Below, piece after piece: positions 42,901 through 53,936 of a stretch of 64,000 nt of DNA (within the stretch, counting starts at the first letter, position 1; each line of letters opens with the position of its first letter). Source of the DNA: Balanoglossus misakiensis. Its lineage: Eukaryota > Hemichordata. The position numbers were made by a program, and so were the translations under genes. The DNA lies in contig CM082589.2 of NCBI GenBank assembly GCA_040954595.2, positions 10,974,001 to 11,038,000 of the forward strand. Reading direction: 5' to 3'. A model generated the notes under the pieces. It was not told where the DNA came from. It did not search any database and saw only the letters and a list, made by a program, of their open reading frames with translations.

Positions 42901-44328
42901 TTAAAGCTGCAAGCAGCATTGTCGGGCCCAAGCGCTGATCTTGAATTACATATGCACAGTATGAATGAGAAGAAACAGAATTTTCTATCAGATGTATTAT
43001 CTCATGACATAAAAGGATGTGTGTATTTTTGCTGCTGAAATAGAGTAAAGTAGGTCAAAGGTCACCTCAGGTCACCCAACATTTGGGCAAATTTTTTTTA
43101 CCCATACTGGGCCATGTCCAACAAAAACCAAAACTCTAGCTCTATTGGTTCACCTGTAATAAGGTATGTGCATATTTAATGAGGTCAACAGGTGTCACAG
43201 GTGACCCAAAAATGTGGCTTTACATTTTGGTCCCATCCTGCCAAATGCCAATGCTGTATCTGTTCTGGATGCTGAGATACGCGAAAATAGGTCAAAGGTC
43301 ACCAGAGGTCACCCAACATTTGGGCAAAAAATTTTGATCCCATACTGGTCCATGTCCAACAAAAACCAAACCTCTAGCTCTATTGGTTCGCACGAAATTA
43401 GCTATGCACATAATTAATGAGGTCAGCAGAGGTCAAAGGGGTCATGGAAAGTAGCAAAATATTTTGATCATTCAATTATCCACATGCATCAAAAACCAAA
43501 CGTCTACCCCTATAGGTTAGCCTGGAATTAGATATGCAGAAATAATAACGCGTAAAAAGTAGGTCAAAGGTCATGTGAAAAATCGACAAAAATTTGTAAC
43601 ATATTTTAGTCACATGACGATTGATATCCATGAAAAGAATTTGTATGCTATCAATTTTTAGTCTAGAAAAAGGAATTTCAATTTTTCATTGCTTTTTACA
43701 AAATCAAATATGGCCGCCATAATCTTCGACCAATCACAATGCTCCTGGCAAACTTGATAGACATCAGTGTAGTGACCATACTCCCCAAATCTTGCGACTC
43801 AGTTATTGCCCGTTCTGGAGAAGAAGATTTTTGGAGTTTTACTATGGTTTTTCGAAAATCCAATATGGCCGCCATAATCTTCGACCAATCACAATGATCT
43901 TCGCAAACTTGATAGACATATGTTAGGTGACCACATACCTCAAACCGCGTGACTCGGTTATCACCGGTTCTGGAGAAGAAGATTTTTGAAATTTTGACCA
44001 GATTTCAGAAAAACAACTGTAGCAAAAAAACTGCAACATTGACAGCAAAATATCCAATTACAAAAATGACGGGCAGAAGGTAGACTACCTGCACGCCAAA
44101 TCTGAAGTCGATCTGACTTGTAGTTTCTGAGATCTGAGATTTGCATTTTTTCAGAAAATCCAATATGGCCGCCATGTCACGTGACTAATTAAATATTCAC
44201 AAGCCACTGCACATCTACTCATTGACCTTGACCACTGTAGCAAGTTTGAGCAGTGTACCTGCAGTAGTTTCAGAGATCTTGTTGGCCGAAGAATTGACAG
44301 GAGAATAAAGAAAGAAAGAAAGAAAGAA
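42901..44328 (+). repeat. GCTGC-family unit G, second subfamily
   Basis: The 5' end reads GTCGGGCCCAAGCGCTGATC like unit D. DR1-like motifs start at 43,052, 43,289 and 43,561; GTCACGTGAC is at 44,176-44,185. It ends in AATAAA followed by GAAA repeats, without a hairpin, and abuts unit H. Confidence 0.85.
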
Positions 44329-45986
44329 TTAAAGCTGCAAGCAGCATTGTCCGGGCCCAAGCTCTATTATCTGATCTGATTATTAGATATGCACATAATT
44401 AATGAGTAGAAACATAATGCAGTGTTTTATCCCATGAAATATCAAGGTTATATCTATGTTTGGTGCTGATATAGTGTTAAGTAGGTCAAAGGTCACCCAG
44501 GGGTCACCCACAATTTGGGCAGAATATTTTGACCCATAGTGGTCAATGTCCAACAAAAACCAGACCTCTAGCCCTTTTGGTTAACCCGGAATTAGGTATG
44601 CACATAAATAATGCGTAAAGCAGGTGTCACAGGTGACCCCACAACTTTGGCTTTTCATTATGGCCCCATACCTCCAAACGCCAAGGTTGTACCTGCTTTG
44701 GATGCTGAGATATGCAAAAGTAGGTCAAAGGTCATCTGAGGTCACCCAAAATTTGGGTAGAAAATTTTGACCCGTAGTGGTCCATGTATAACAAAAACAA
44801 AACCTCTAGGTCTATTGGTTCATCTGTAATTAGGTATGTGCATATTTAATGAGTAAAGCAGGTGTCACAGGTGACCCAAAACTTTGGCTTTTCATTATGG
44901 CCCCATACCTCCAAACGCCAAGGCTGTATCTGCTGTGGATGTCGAGATATGCAAAAGTAGGTCAAAGGTCACCCGAGGTCATCCAACATTTGGGCAAAAT
45001 ATTTTGACCCCATACTGATCCATGTCCAGAAAAAAACAAACCTCTAGGTCATTTGGTTCATCTGTAATTAGGTATGCGCATATTTAATGAGGTCAGCAGA
45101 GGTCAAAGGGGTCATGAAAAGTAGCAAAAATTTTTGATCACATACAAAACCACATACATCAAAAACCAAACTTATAGCCCTATTGGTTAGCCTGGAATTA
45201 GATATGCAGAAAAATGATGCGTCAAAAGTAGGTCAAAGGTCATTGCCAAAATTACCAAAATATTTATAGCTTATTCTTGTCATATGATGATTCATATCCA
45301 TAAAAAGAATTTCTGTGCTAACAATTTTTAGGCTAGAAACAGAATTTTTACTTTTTAATCGTTGTTCACAAAATCCAATATGGCCGCCAAAATCTTCGAC
45401 CAATCACAATGATCTTCGCAAACTTGATAGACATCTGTTTAATGACCACACACACCAAATCTTGTGACTCGGTTATCGCCGGTTCTTGAGAAGAAGATTT
45501 TTGAAATTTTACTAGGGTTTTTCGAAAATCCAATATGGCCGCCATAATCTTCCACCAATCACAATGATCTTCGCAAACTTGATAGACCTCAGTTTGGTGA
45601 CCACATACCCCAAACCGCGTGACTCGGTTATCGCCGGTTCTGGAGAAGAAGATTTTTGAAATTTTGACCAGATTTCAGAAAAACAACTGTAGCAAAAAAA
45701 CTGCAACATTGACAGCAAAATATCCAATTACAAAAATGATGGGTAGAAGGTAGACTACCTGCACACCAAGTTTGAAGTCGATCTGACTTGTAGTTTCTGA
45801 GATCTGAGATTTGCATTTTTTCAGAAAATCTAATATGGCCGCCAGGTCACGTGACTAATTAAAAATTCAAGGGTTCAATGCACATCTACTCATTGACCTT
45901 GACCACTGTAGCAAGTTTGAGAAGTGTACCTGCAGTGGTGTCTGAGATCTAGAGCGACAAAGAATTGACACAAGAATAAAGAAAGA
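44329..45986 (+). repeat. GCTGC-family unit H
   Basis: Length 1,658 bp, almost the same as unit B, and of the same first subfamily. DR1-like motifs start at 44,483, 44,722, 44,959 and 45,230; GTCACGTGAC is at 45,846-45,855. The tail is short (AATAAAGAAAGA). Confidence 0.85.
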
Positions 45987-47788
45987 TTAAAGCTGCAAGC
46001 AGCATTGTCCGGGCCCAAGCTCTATTATCTGATCTGATTATTAGAAATGCACATAATTAATGAGTAGAAACATAATGCTGTGTTTTATCCCATGATATAT
46101 CAAGGTTATATCTATGTTTGGTGTTGATATAGTGTTAAGTAGGTCAAAGGTCACCCAGAGGTCACCCACAATTCGGGCAGAAAATTTTGACCCATAGTGG
46201 TCCATGTCCAACAAAAACCAGACCTCTAGCCCTTTTGGTTAGCCCGGAATTAGGTATGCACATAAATAATGAGTTAAGCAGGTGTCACAGGTGACCCAAA
46301 ACTTTGGCTTTTCATTATGGCCCCATACCTCCAAATGCCAAGGCTGTATCTGCTGTGGATGTCGAGATATGAAAAAGTAGGTCAAAGGTCACCCGAGGTC
46401 ACCCAACATTTGGGCAAAATATTTTGACCCCATAATGGTCCATGTATAACAAAAACAAAACCTCTAGGTCTATTGGTTCATCTGTAATTAGGTATGTGCA
46501 TATTTAATGAGGTCAGCAGAGGTCAAAGGGGTCACGAAAAGTAGCAAAATTATTTGATCACATACAAATCCACATAAATCAAAAACCAAACTTATAGCGC
46601 TATTGGTTAGCCTGGAATTAGATATGCAGAAAAATGATGCGTCAAAAGTAGGTCAAAGGTCATTGCCAAAATTACCAAAATATTTATAGCTTATTCTTGG
46701 CATATGATGATTCATATCCATTAAGAGAATTTCTGTGCTATCAATTTTTAGGCTAGAAAGGGAATTTTTACTTTTTAATCGTTTTTCACAAAATCCAATA
46801 TGGCCGCCATAATCTTCGACCAATCACATTCTTCTTCGCAAATTTGATAGACATCTGTTTAATGACCACACACACCAAATCTTGTGACTCAGTTATCGCC
46901 GGTTCTTGAGAAAAAGATTTTTGAAATTTTACTAGGGTTTTTCGAAAATCCAATATGGCCGCCATAATCTTCGACCAATCACAATGATCTTCGCAAACTT
47001 GATAGACCTCAGTTTGATGACCACATACCCCAAACCGCGTGACTCAGTTATTGCCGGTTCTGGAGAAGAAGATTTTTGAAATTTTGACCAGATTTCAGAA
47101 AAACAACTGTAGCAAAAAAACTGCAACATTGACAGCAAAATATCCAATTACAAAAATGATGGGTAGAAGTTAGACTACCTGCACACCAAATTTGAAGTCG
47201 ATCTGACTTGTAGTTTCTGAGATCTGAGATTTGCATTTTTTCAGAAAATCCAAGATGGCCGCCAGGTCACGTGACTAATTAAAAATTCAAGGGTTCAATG
47301 CACGACTACTCATTGACCTTGACCACTGTAGCAAGTTTCAGAAGTGTAACTGCAGCGGTGTCTGAGATCTAGAGCGACAAAGAATTGACACAAGAAAAAA
47401 GAAAGAAAGAAAGAAAGAAAGACAGAAAAACCCCAACGAAACCAATAGGGCCCAAGCGCTGGTATGCGCTTGGGCCCTAAAGAAAGAAGAAAGAAGGAAA
47501 GACAGAAAAACCCCAACGAAACCAATAGGGCCCAAGCGCTGGTATGCGCTTGGGCCCTAAAAATTCCAACGAAACCAATAGGGCCCAAGCGCTTGCTTGC
47601 GCTTGGGCCCTAAAAACCCCAACGAAACCAATACGGGCCCAAGCCTGGCTTGGCTTGGGCCCGTAAAGAAAGAAAAACCCCAACGAAACCAATACGGGCC
47701 CAAGCCTGGCTTGGCTTGGGCCCGTAAAGAAAGAAAAACCCCAACGAAACCAATACGGGCCCAAGCCTGGCTTGGCTTGGGCCCGTAA
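45987..47788 (+). repeat. GCTGC-family unit I with a six-hairpin terminus
   Basis: The body runs to about 47,395 and is followed by GAAA repeats and six hairpin modules. DR1-like motifs start at 46,141, 46,379 and 46,650; GTCACGTGAC is at 47,266-47,275. The last hairpin ends CCCGTAA directly before the TTAAAGCT start of unit J. Confidence 0.85.
47446..47787. repeat. Array of six terminal hairpins
   Basis: Hairpins occupy 47,446-47,479, 47,526-47,559, 47,579-47,612, 47,632-47,665, 47,693-47,726 and 47,754-47,787; all have perfect 14-bp stems and 6-base loops. The first three have the stem TAGGGCCCAAGCGC; the last three have TACGGGCCCAAGCC with the exact complementary partner GGCTTGGGCCCGTA. 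Spacer text AACCCCAACGAAACCAA (or ATTCCAACGAAACCAA) repeats with each. Open frames across this array are by-products. Confidence 0.97.
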
Positions 47789-48508
47789 TTAAAGCTCCAA
47801 GCAGCATTGAAGGGGCCCAAGCATAGAGATAATAACCATTAGACTCCATTCAGGGTTGTACCATTCAATTGCGTAGGCTGTATTTGCTCTGGATGTGGAG
47901 ATATGGGGAAGTAGGCAACCACCCGAAATGGATGTCCTACAAGTACAAACACAACAACCACAAGTGAACTTCTACGTTATGTAAGGACTTCAGTTAAGTA
48001 CTTCAAAGGTCAGCTGAGGGTACCCAAAAATTGGGCCAAAAATTTGGATTCCTATTTGGTTCATATTCAAGACAACGGAAAATTCTCGCCCTTTGGGTTT
48101 TTAAAATTAGGTATGGCCATAATAATGAGTTACGCAAGTAAGTTACAGGTGGCCCTAGGAATTTAGCATTTCATGACGGTCCTACCCTACCCCTCCAAAC
48201 ACGTGGCTATATATGATGTGCATGCTAACATATGGAAAGCAGGTCAATGGACACCTGAGGTCATTCAAAAATTTGACAGAAAAATTTCATTCCTGTTTAT
48301 GTCTTGTGCAACAAATCCTACATTTGCAGCCCTTTCACTTTGCCTAACATTAGGTATGCACGTAATACATGAATCAAGCAGGTGTCAAAGGTATCCCCCT
48401 GTATTTGGCATTTCATGATAGTTTCATCCCTCCAAATACCAAAGCTGCACCTGTACAACGGGATGAGATATGGCACTCTATGACAGAGGTCATCCAAATC
48501 ACCTTATA

Positions 48509-49362
48509 CATCAATCAATCAATCAATCAGAGAAATTTGTATAGCGCCAGTATCTATAACAAGTGTCATACTCAAAAGCGCTTGTGCTCATTGGCCCACA
48601 CCATATGCTCTTGCGAAATAATGCGTCTTCAGTCTTTTCTTAAAGATACTCAAACTTGGAGCTTGACGAATGTTCCACAGTTTCGTTGCAGCATGAGAGA
48701 ATGCTCGGCCACCGTATGAAGAACGTTTGTACATTGTAGTGCATAAAAGGCTCTTATTAGCTGAACGAAGCCTGCGACCAGGAGAATATGTCCGAATGAG
48801 ATCGCGGATATAGTTCGGAGCGAGATTATTTAAGGCTTTGTATGTGAGCAGATTTATTTTATACTCTATCCTGTGGCGAACTGGTAACCAATGAAGAAGT
48901 TGAAGAACTGGCGTTATATGGGCAGACTTCCTGGACCGAGTTATGATTCTTGCAGCTGTATTTTGTGTGCGTTGTAGAAGGTTCAGACTGCGTTCTGGTA
49001 TACCATACAGTAATGCATTACCATAGTCGAGTTTCGCTGCCAAAATAGCATGAATCACTGTTTGACATGTTGCTTTGTTAAGAAATTTCCTGATTTGTCC
49101 GACACGGCGAAAGTGGTAATATATTGATTGACAAGTTTTCTTGATGTGATCTTTATACATGTGCGTATTGTCAAATATTACACCAATATTGCGAGCTGAT
49201 TTAACGACGGGAACAGAGCTTGAACCAATGGTAATCTTGTCAATAGCATCAGCAGAGTGATGAAATTGTGAACGAATAAGTAGAATCTCAGTTTTTGGAG
49301 TCGTTGAGTTGAAGCTTGTTTTGGGTCATCCAGTCCTTAAGATCACGGATACAGGCCTCAAT
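48509..49362 (-). mobile_element. LINE fragment 2 (L2/CR1-type), inserted in unit J
   Basis: On the minus strand it encodes the C-terminal part of a reverse transcriptase ORF: Leu-Asn-Asp-Ser-Lys then a frameshift from an extra A near 49,302, then Ile-Gly-Val-Ile-Phe-Asp, Leu-Asp-Tyr-Gly-Asn-Ala-Leu-Leu-Tyr-Gly, Leu-His-Trp-Leu-Pro-Val and Tyr-Gly-Gly-Arg-Ala-Phe-Ser. The 3' end (GGCGCTATACAAATTT) carries a tail of TGAT-type repeats (48,511-48,530 on the plus strand). It is 5'-truncated and inactive. The flanks are GCTGC-family text that reads AGGTCATCCAA before and ACATTTGGGCAAAA after, adjacent in other units. Confidence 0.85.
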
Positions 49363-50069
49363 GGACATTTGGGCAAAAACCAACTGACACTTACATTCGT
49401 CCCTGTGGAACAAAAACCACACCTATCGCCCTGTTGGTTAGTGTCCAATTAAATGTACAAAATCAATGACTTAGGCAGGTGCAACAGACGACCCCGCCTT
49501 TGGTATATCATTATGGTCCCATCCGTATATGCCCCCCCCCCCCTCCCAAGCCAAAGCTGCATGCATCTGCTGTGGATGCTCACTAAGCAAAAGTAGGTGA
49601 AAGGTCACATAAGGTCGCCCACAACTTGACGGGAAAATCGGACTTCATATTGATCCATGTGCAACAAATAGCACGCTACCACCCCTTTCATTGACCCCAC
49701 AATTACGCATGCACATAATTATTGAGTTATGCAGGTGTCACAGGTGACACCCGAATCGGGTGTATTATTTTAGTCCCATACAGCTGCATGTAGCTGCGTG
49801 CCGTTACGGGCGACCTGATAACCCACACGGTCACCTGCGGGCCGACCCCCATACTGAACGTCCAGTTGCAACATCACGACTGAAGTAGGAACTTTTGAAC
49901 GGCAACGAAGCCTGATCTCTGATTATTGCTGGTACCATACTCCTGTCGTGCAAGAAAATCACTGGTCTGCTGACGTATTTCAGCCAATTTCCCAAACTAC
50001 TATCCACTACATGTGACTACAATGCTAATGAAACCTCCCACAACATTAGCGACTTAGGGTCAAAGTCCA

Positions 50070-52612
50070 CTGTTTTAAATTTTTTCATCGGTTTTACTTT
50101 AAAGGATGCCCACAAACTGCAACAGTAAATATTACTACAATATGCCAAAAATAAAACTTTCTTCACATCTTGACTAAAATGTTGAAAATGTCTCAATAGC
50201 ATGTTTGCTCTAACACAAAATGCTCTTCTCTGTCGTTCAATATCTTCATTATCACAACCCTCACAAGATATAACATGGCCCAGATAGGTGTGTACAGGTA
50301 CAAACTTTAAAGTGATGTCATTAAGTTTAACCGAAGGAATTCTTTGAACGCTCATATTCTTCCCATTAAAAAGCATGCACACAGTTTTACTAGAATTATA
50401 AATTATATCATAATCCTTGCCATAAATTTCACAAATTCTAAGAAGACGGTGTAGACCCTTAATACTTGGACTGAGTAGAGTCATGTCGTCAGCGTAACCT
50501 AAAGTGTTAGCGCTGACACCACACATGGTACAGCCAACTTTGGCTTTACAGAGTGCATTGATAAGATCATCAATGTAGACATTAAAAAGATAGGGAGAGA
50601 GTACTCCCCCTTGTCTTACACCGTTAGAAACAGAAAACAACTCTGAGGTTTCATTACCCCACAACACAGTAAACAATTGATTTCTGTACCATTAAAGGTC
50701 ACATGTCATGCTTTGGAAAGTTTTCATTTTTCCACGTCAAAAGCTCACCTAGGGTACCTGTCTATGCATTGCCTATTGTGTCGGTTCCGAAAAATGTGCA
50801 CGAATGCCGGAATTTGCCACCTTTTTTCATGCCTGTGATCGGGGAGCCACTTCGCACTCGAGCCAGGCGAAGGTATTTGCATATGGACAAACAAGTACAC
50901 TATGTCGTAGTGTACCATTCTGTTTACAGTAAAGTGTAATTATCGGTCCATGAGTAATTAAGTCCACAGACAAAGATAAGCTATATAAACAGTGTTCAAA
51001 GCAAAGGAAGCCCTTGCCTCACATTGCAGGCAGAGGATTTACAAAGGTGTGAAAGACTATTTGTCCACATCAAGATAAGTCTTCGGCTTAACTTCGAAAA
51101 GCCAAAAAAAATCGACTGAGTTGGGTTAGGGGTACACGCCCACCCGCCACTTTTACTTGCTTGTTATCTAAGCACAAGGGGCAAAACGCATTGCAAGATA
51201 GTAACATACGTTAACTTCAAGACCCAAATAGTGATTTTACGCGTGGTTGTATAGGGCATGGCATGGGACCTTTAATATAAAATTCGTACAGCATACAAGG
51301 GAACATTCCTGTCGATGAGCTTGTTAACCAGTTTAAAGTGATTAACTCTGTCAAAAGCTATTGAAGCATCCAGAAAACAAGTAAACACTGGTCTTCCATT
51401 GCTGGTGTAGTAGCTAATGATTTCTTTAAATGCAAATAAACACAGGTCAGTTGAATGTTCTCGCTTGAAACCAAATTGTAAATAATGAGAGGTAAGAAAC
51501 TCCTCACAACGAGAAAGTAAAATAGGCTCAAAAACTTTAGAGAAAACAGTTGCTAGTGCTATCGGCCGGTAGTTACTGGCATCACTACAAAGCTTAGTTT
51601 TATCCTTAATTGGAACTAAAATAACTTTGATAGCCTCAGTTTGCAGGTAACCATGAACAATCAAGTCAAAATGGGTAACATAGAGGAGTCTGAGAATTTG
51701 AGGTGCTCAGCTGAAATATTGTCAATGCCAGCTGTCTTATCGTCAGGTAACTTATGTATAGCAGAAATTACTTCTTCTTCAGAAACATACATATCAGAAG
51801 AAAATTTAACATACTTCATTTTCTCCTCGATGTCATTTTTACCAGTCTGAGCCTGGACAGAATTCAAAATATCACTGAAATGCTTGTGCCACATAATTGC
51901 AATTTCACTCTCACCAGTCGCTCCACCTACAGTGTCAGAAAGCGGCATTTTTCTGCTAGTTTGCTTTCTGACTTCCTTCCAGAAGTCGTTCTGTTTGTGG
52001 CAGCGTAAATTGTCAGCCATCTTGTCAGCCCTATTTTGATTCTCAATCTTTTTACAAGCACGTAAAGCATACTTAAAACGAGCTCTGGAAGATTTCATGG
52101 TTTCAAAAAGCGGGCCTTGTTAAGGTTTACCCCCATTAACCCATAATAAAAACATGGAACGGGCATAGTCGTGACTTTCTTTTACAAAATCGTTCCAGCC
52201 AGGCACAACATGAACTTTCTGGTGAAACTTACGCCTAATGGTATCTTTTGCAGCACAATTCAATGCGTCCACAACACTACTATAACAAGTATCAATTGCC
52301 TGTAAATGCGAAGGGTATGTACAGTTCACATTAGTGCAGAATAACTCTTCGGATATATTAATCTTATCAACCTTGGCTTTGGTACAACGGGTGTAGGCGG
52401 ATATATTCTGCTGTGACAATTTTTTCCAATCAACTCGAAAATTACATTGCTTGAAGGAACTACTGCTGAAGCATTCATCAGCAGAAGTGTTGAAATGAAC
52501 CTCTATTGAAACAGGAATATGGTCGGAGTCAACAACATTGCAAAGACTCGAAATTGAAAGAACATTGCTATAAAAAATTTTAGTGGTAACACAGTGGTCA
52601 ATCCAAACTCAG
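50070..52612 (-). mobile_element. LINE fragment 3 (L2/CR1-type), internal fragment
   Basis: Reading on the minus strand from 52,612: the end of an APE-type endonuclease (Ser-Asp-His-Ile-Pro-Val near 52,515), a linker, then the reverse transcriptase fingers (Asn-Tyr-Arg-Pro-Ile-Ala-Leu, about 51,570) and palm (Phe-Leu-Asp-Ala-Ser-Ile-Ala-Phe-Asp, with Ile where Lys is usual). After a MITE come Gly-Val-Arg-Gln-Gly-Gly-Val-Leu-Ser-Pro and the catalytic Tyr-Ala-Asp-Asp (about 50,490). Defects: an in-frame stop at 52,120-52,122, a frameshift near 51,690, a TAA at 51,272-51,274, the MITE, and loss of both ends. About 160 bp of diverged GCTGC-family sequence occurs on each side as direct repeats (about 49,905-50,069 and 52,640-52,800). 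Confidence 0.85.
50696..51271. mobile_element. 576-bp TTAA element inside LINE fragment 3
   Basis: Flanked by TTAA (50,692-50,695 and 51,272-51,275). The terminal inverted repeats are AGGTCACATGTCATGC and, from the other end, AGGTCCCATGCCATGC (14 of 16 match). Removing the element and one TTAA brings the two reverse transcriptase segments into the same register. It has no recognisable transposase. A 78-codon plus-strand open frame (50,703-50,939) has no motif I know. The termini differ from the MITE at 9,892, so this is a separate TTAA-targeting family. Confidence 0.88.
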
Positions 52613-53206
52613 CGTAATTCAATAAAACGCCCTAACACAGCCTGAACTCCGATAATGTGTTGTCCCAAAATTCATTCCGTGGAAAATAATCACTGGTCTG
52701 TTTACGTATTTCAGCCGATTTTCCAAGGACTACTGCAACCCGCCAGAAGTGAGTAGCCTGCTAATGAGATCTCCACAACATTACGTAATGACGGTCAAAG
52801 TCCGATGCCCCAGTGTCCGTCCTCAGCCCACCAAAAAATGCGAAAAAATATTACAAAAATCTTCTTCTCAAAATCGACGTGGCCTAGGACCTTGAAATTT
52901 GGCACAGGGGATTTTGGCCACATGGTCTACAAAAATCGCGAAAAGAATGTACATGCCCCCATTAACGTGCAAATTAGGTCAATTTGAAAATTTCGCTCGA
53001 TTATAGCCACAAAGTCACGTGACTAATTACAAATTCAAAGGGCAGGTGCACCAGTACTCATGGGCCCCAACCACCGTGCCAAATTTGGAGGCGCACCTGC
53101 CGGAATTTCAGAGAAAAACGGGCGCAAAAAAACGACTCAAGAAGAAAGAAGACAAACTCCAGCAATAACAGAAGGGGACCAAGCGCCTGAGGGCTCTTGG
53201 TCCCCT

Positions 53207-53932
53207 AAATATGGGACTAAACTTGACAGATACCCGGAATATTTTCCTATTTAGGATACCTGGTTGCATTTCCACCTAAAGGCGTCCTATTGGCGTGGAA
53301 ATTTTATAACTTGAAATCGTTTGACTGGGTGATAGGTATTAATATCTTATGATGTTATAAAACACTTAGCTCGCCAAAGGTAAGGACCGATTATAGCGTC
53401 AGTCGTGTCATAAAATCTATATGAACGTCATGGGTCAATAAACTTGATGGTCCAATAAAATGTAATGGTTCGTAAAACTATTGTGTCCAATGTCTGCAGA
53501 GTATACTGGCTGCAACATGTGTATGAGTCAGGATTAACGGCTGTAGCCATCAACCCAAAAGGTGAACGTCCTATTCTCACTAACTTAAATAGGTTTTGCG
53601 ACCTAGTTGAGTTATAAAAACCTTATGATAAAGTCGACACAATTTCAAGATGACGATGTGCAAATGAGAGTTCATAAGCTAAAGTAAAGTTCAATGAATT
53701 CTATACAAAGTTCAAAAAAGATTTTTTACTAAAGGAAGACATGAACAAACTGATATCGTCTCTTCATATTCGTACATGTCCAACTGTTGTGATTTGACCC
53801 CCCCCCCCATGGTACATGAACCTATTACTTAGTACACACTTAAACAATTGGCATTTGAAGTGCCTTGCTTGACAGTGTTTAATGCGGTGGTCAGCCGCGT
53901 TTATCTCTCGCCACTTCATGCATCATGTCGCC
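53207..53932. other. Unassigned DNA
   Basis: No gene identified. It includes a C run at about 53,796-53,808. Phrases such as ATGAGAGTTCATAAGCTAAA echo the segmental-duplication repeats near 8,817, indicating dispersed repeat debris. Confidence 0.4.
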
Positions 53933-53936
53933 TTAA

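Larger units (their letters stand above)
47789..53206 (+). repeat. GCTGC-family unit J, old copy interrupted by two LINEs
   Basis: It starts TTAAAGCTCCAAGCAGC and can be followed as diverged family sequence over 47,789-48,508, 49,363-50,069 and 52,613-53,206. No exact DR1-like motif remains, but GTCACGTGAC is intact at 53,014-53,023. A terminal hairpin with a changed stem (AGGGGACCAAG with CTTGGTCCCCT, 53,173-53,206) is still fully paired. Two LINE fragments split it, making it the oldest member in the window. Confidence 0.8.

Noticed and set aside
20039-47236. A 62-codon minus-strand frame found in six GCTGC-family units, and a 67-codon plus-strand frame in the 5' modules
   Set aside because: They recur only because the units are similar. 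No conserved start context or known domain is present, and other units disrupt them.
20240-47260. CCAATATGGCCGCCAT as a YY1 site or CArG box in each repeat unit
   Set aside because: The CArG core has five rather than six A/T bases, and the YY1 match differs within the GGC part. The similarity is only partial.
18993-47788. CRISPR-like array
   Set aside because: Repeat units are over 1 kb with no short regular spacers, and the context is eukaryotic.
47338-47849. Gly/Pro/Trp-rich frames on the minus strand across the hairpin array
   Set aside because: They are translations of the tandem hairpin modules; the frame depends only on module length.
50703-50939. 78-codon plus-strand frame inside the 576-bp TTAA element as a transposase fragment
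   Set aside because: No transposase motif is visible and the element is too short; it is best treated as non-autonomous.
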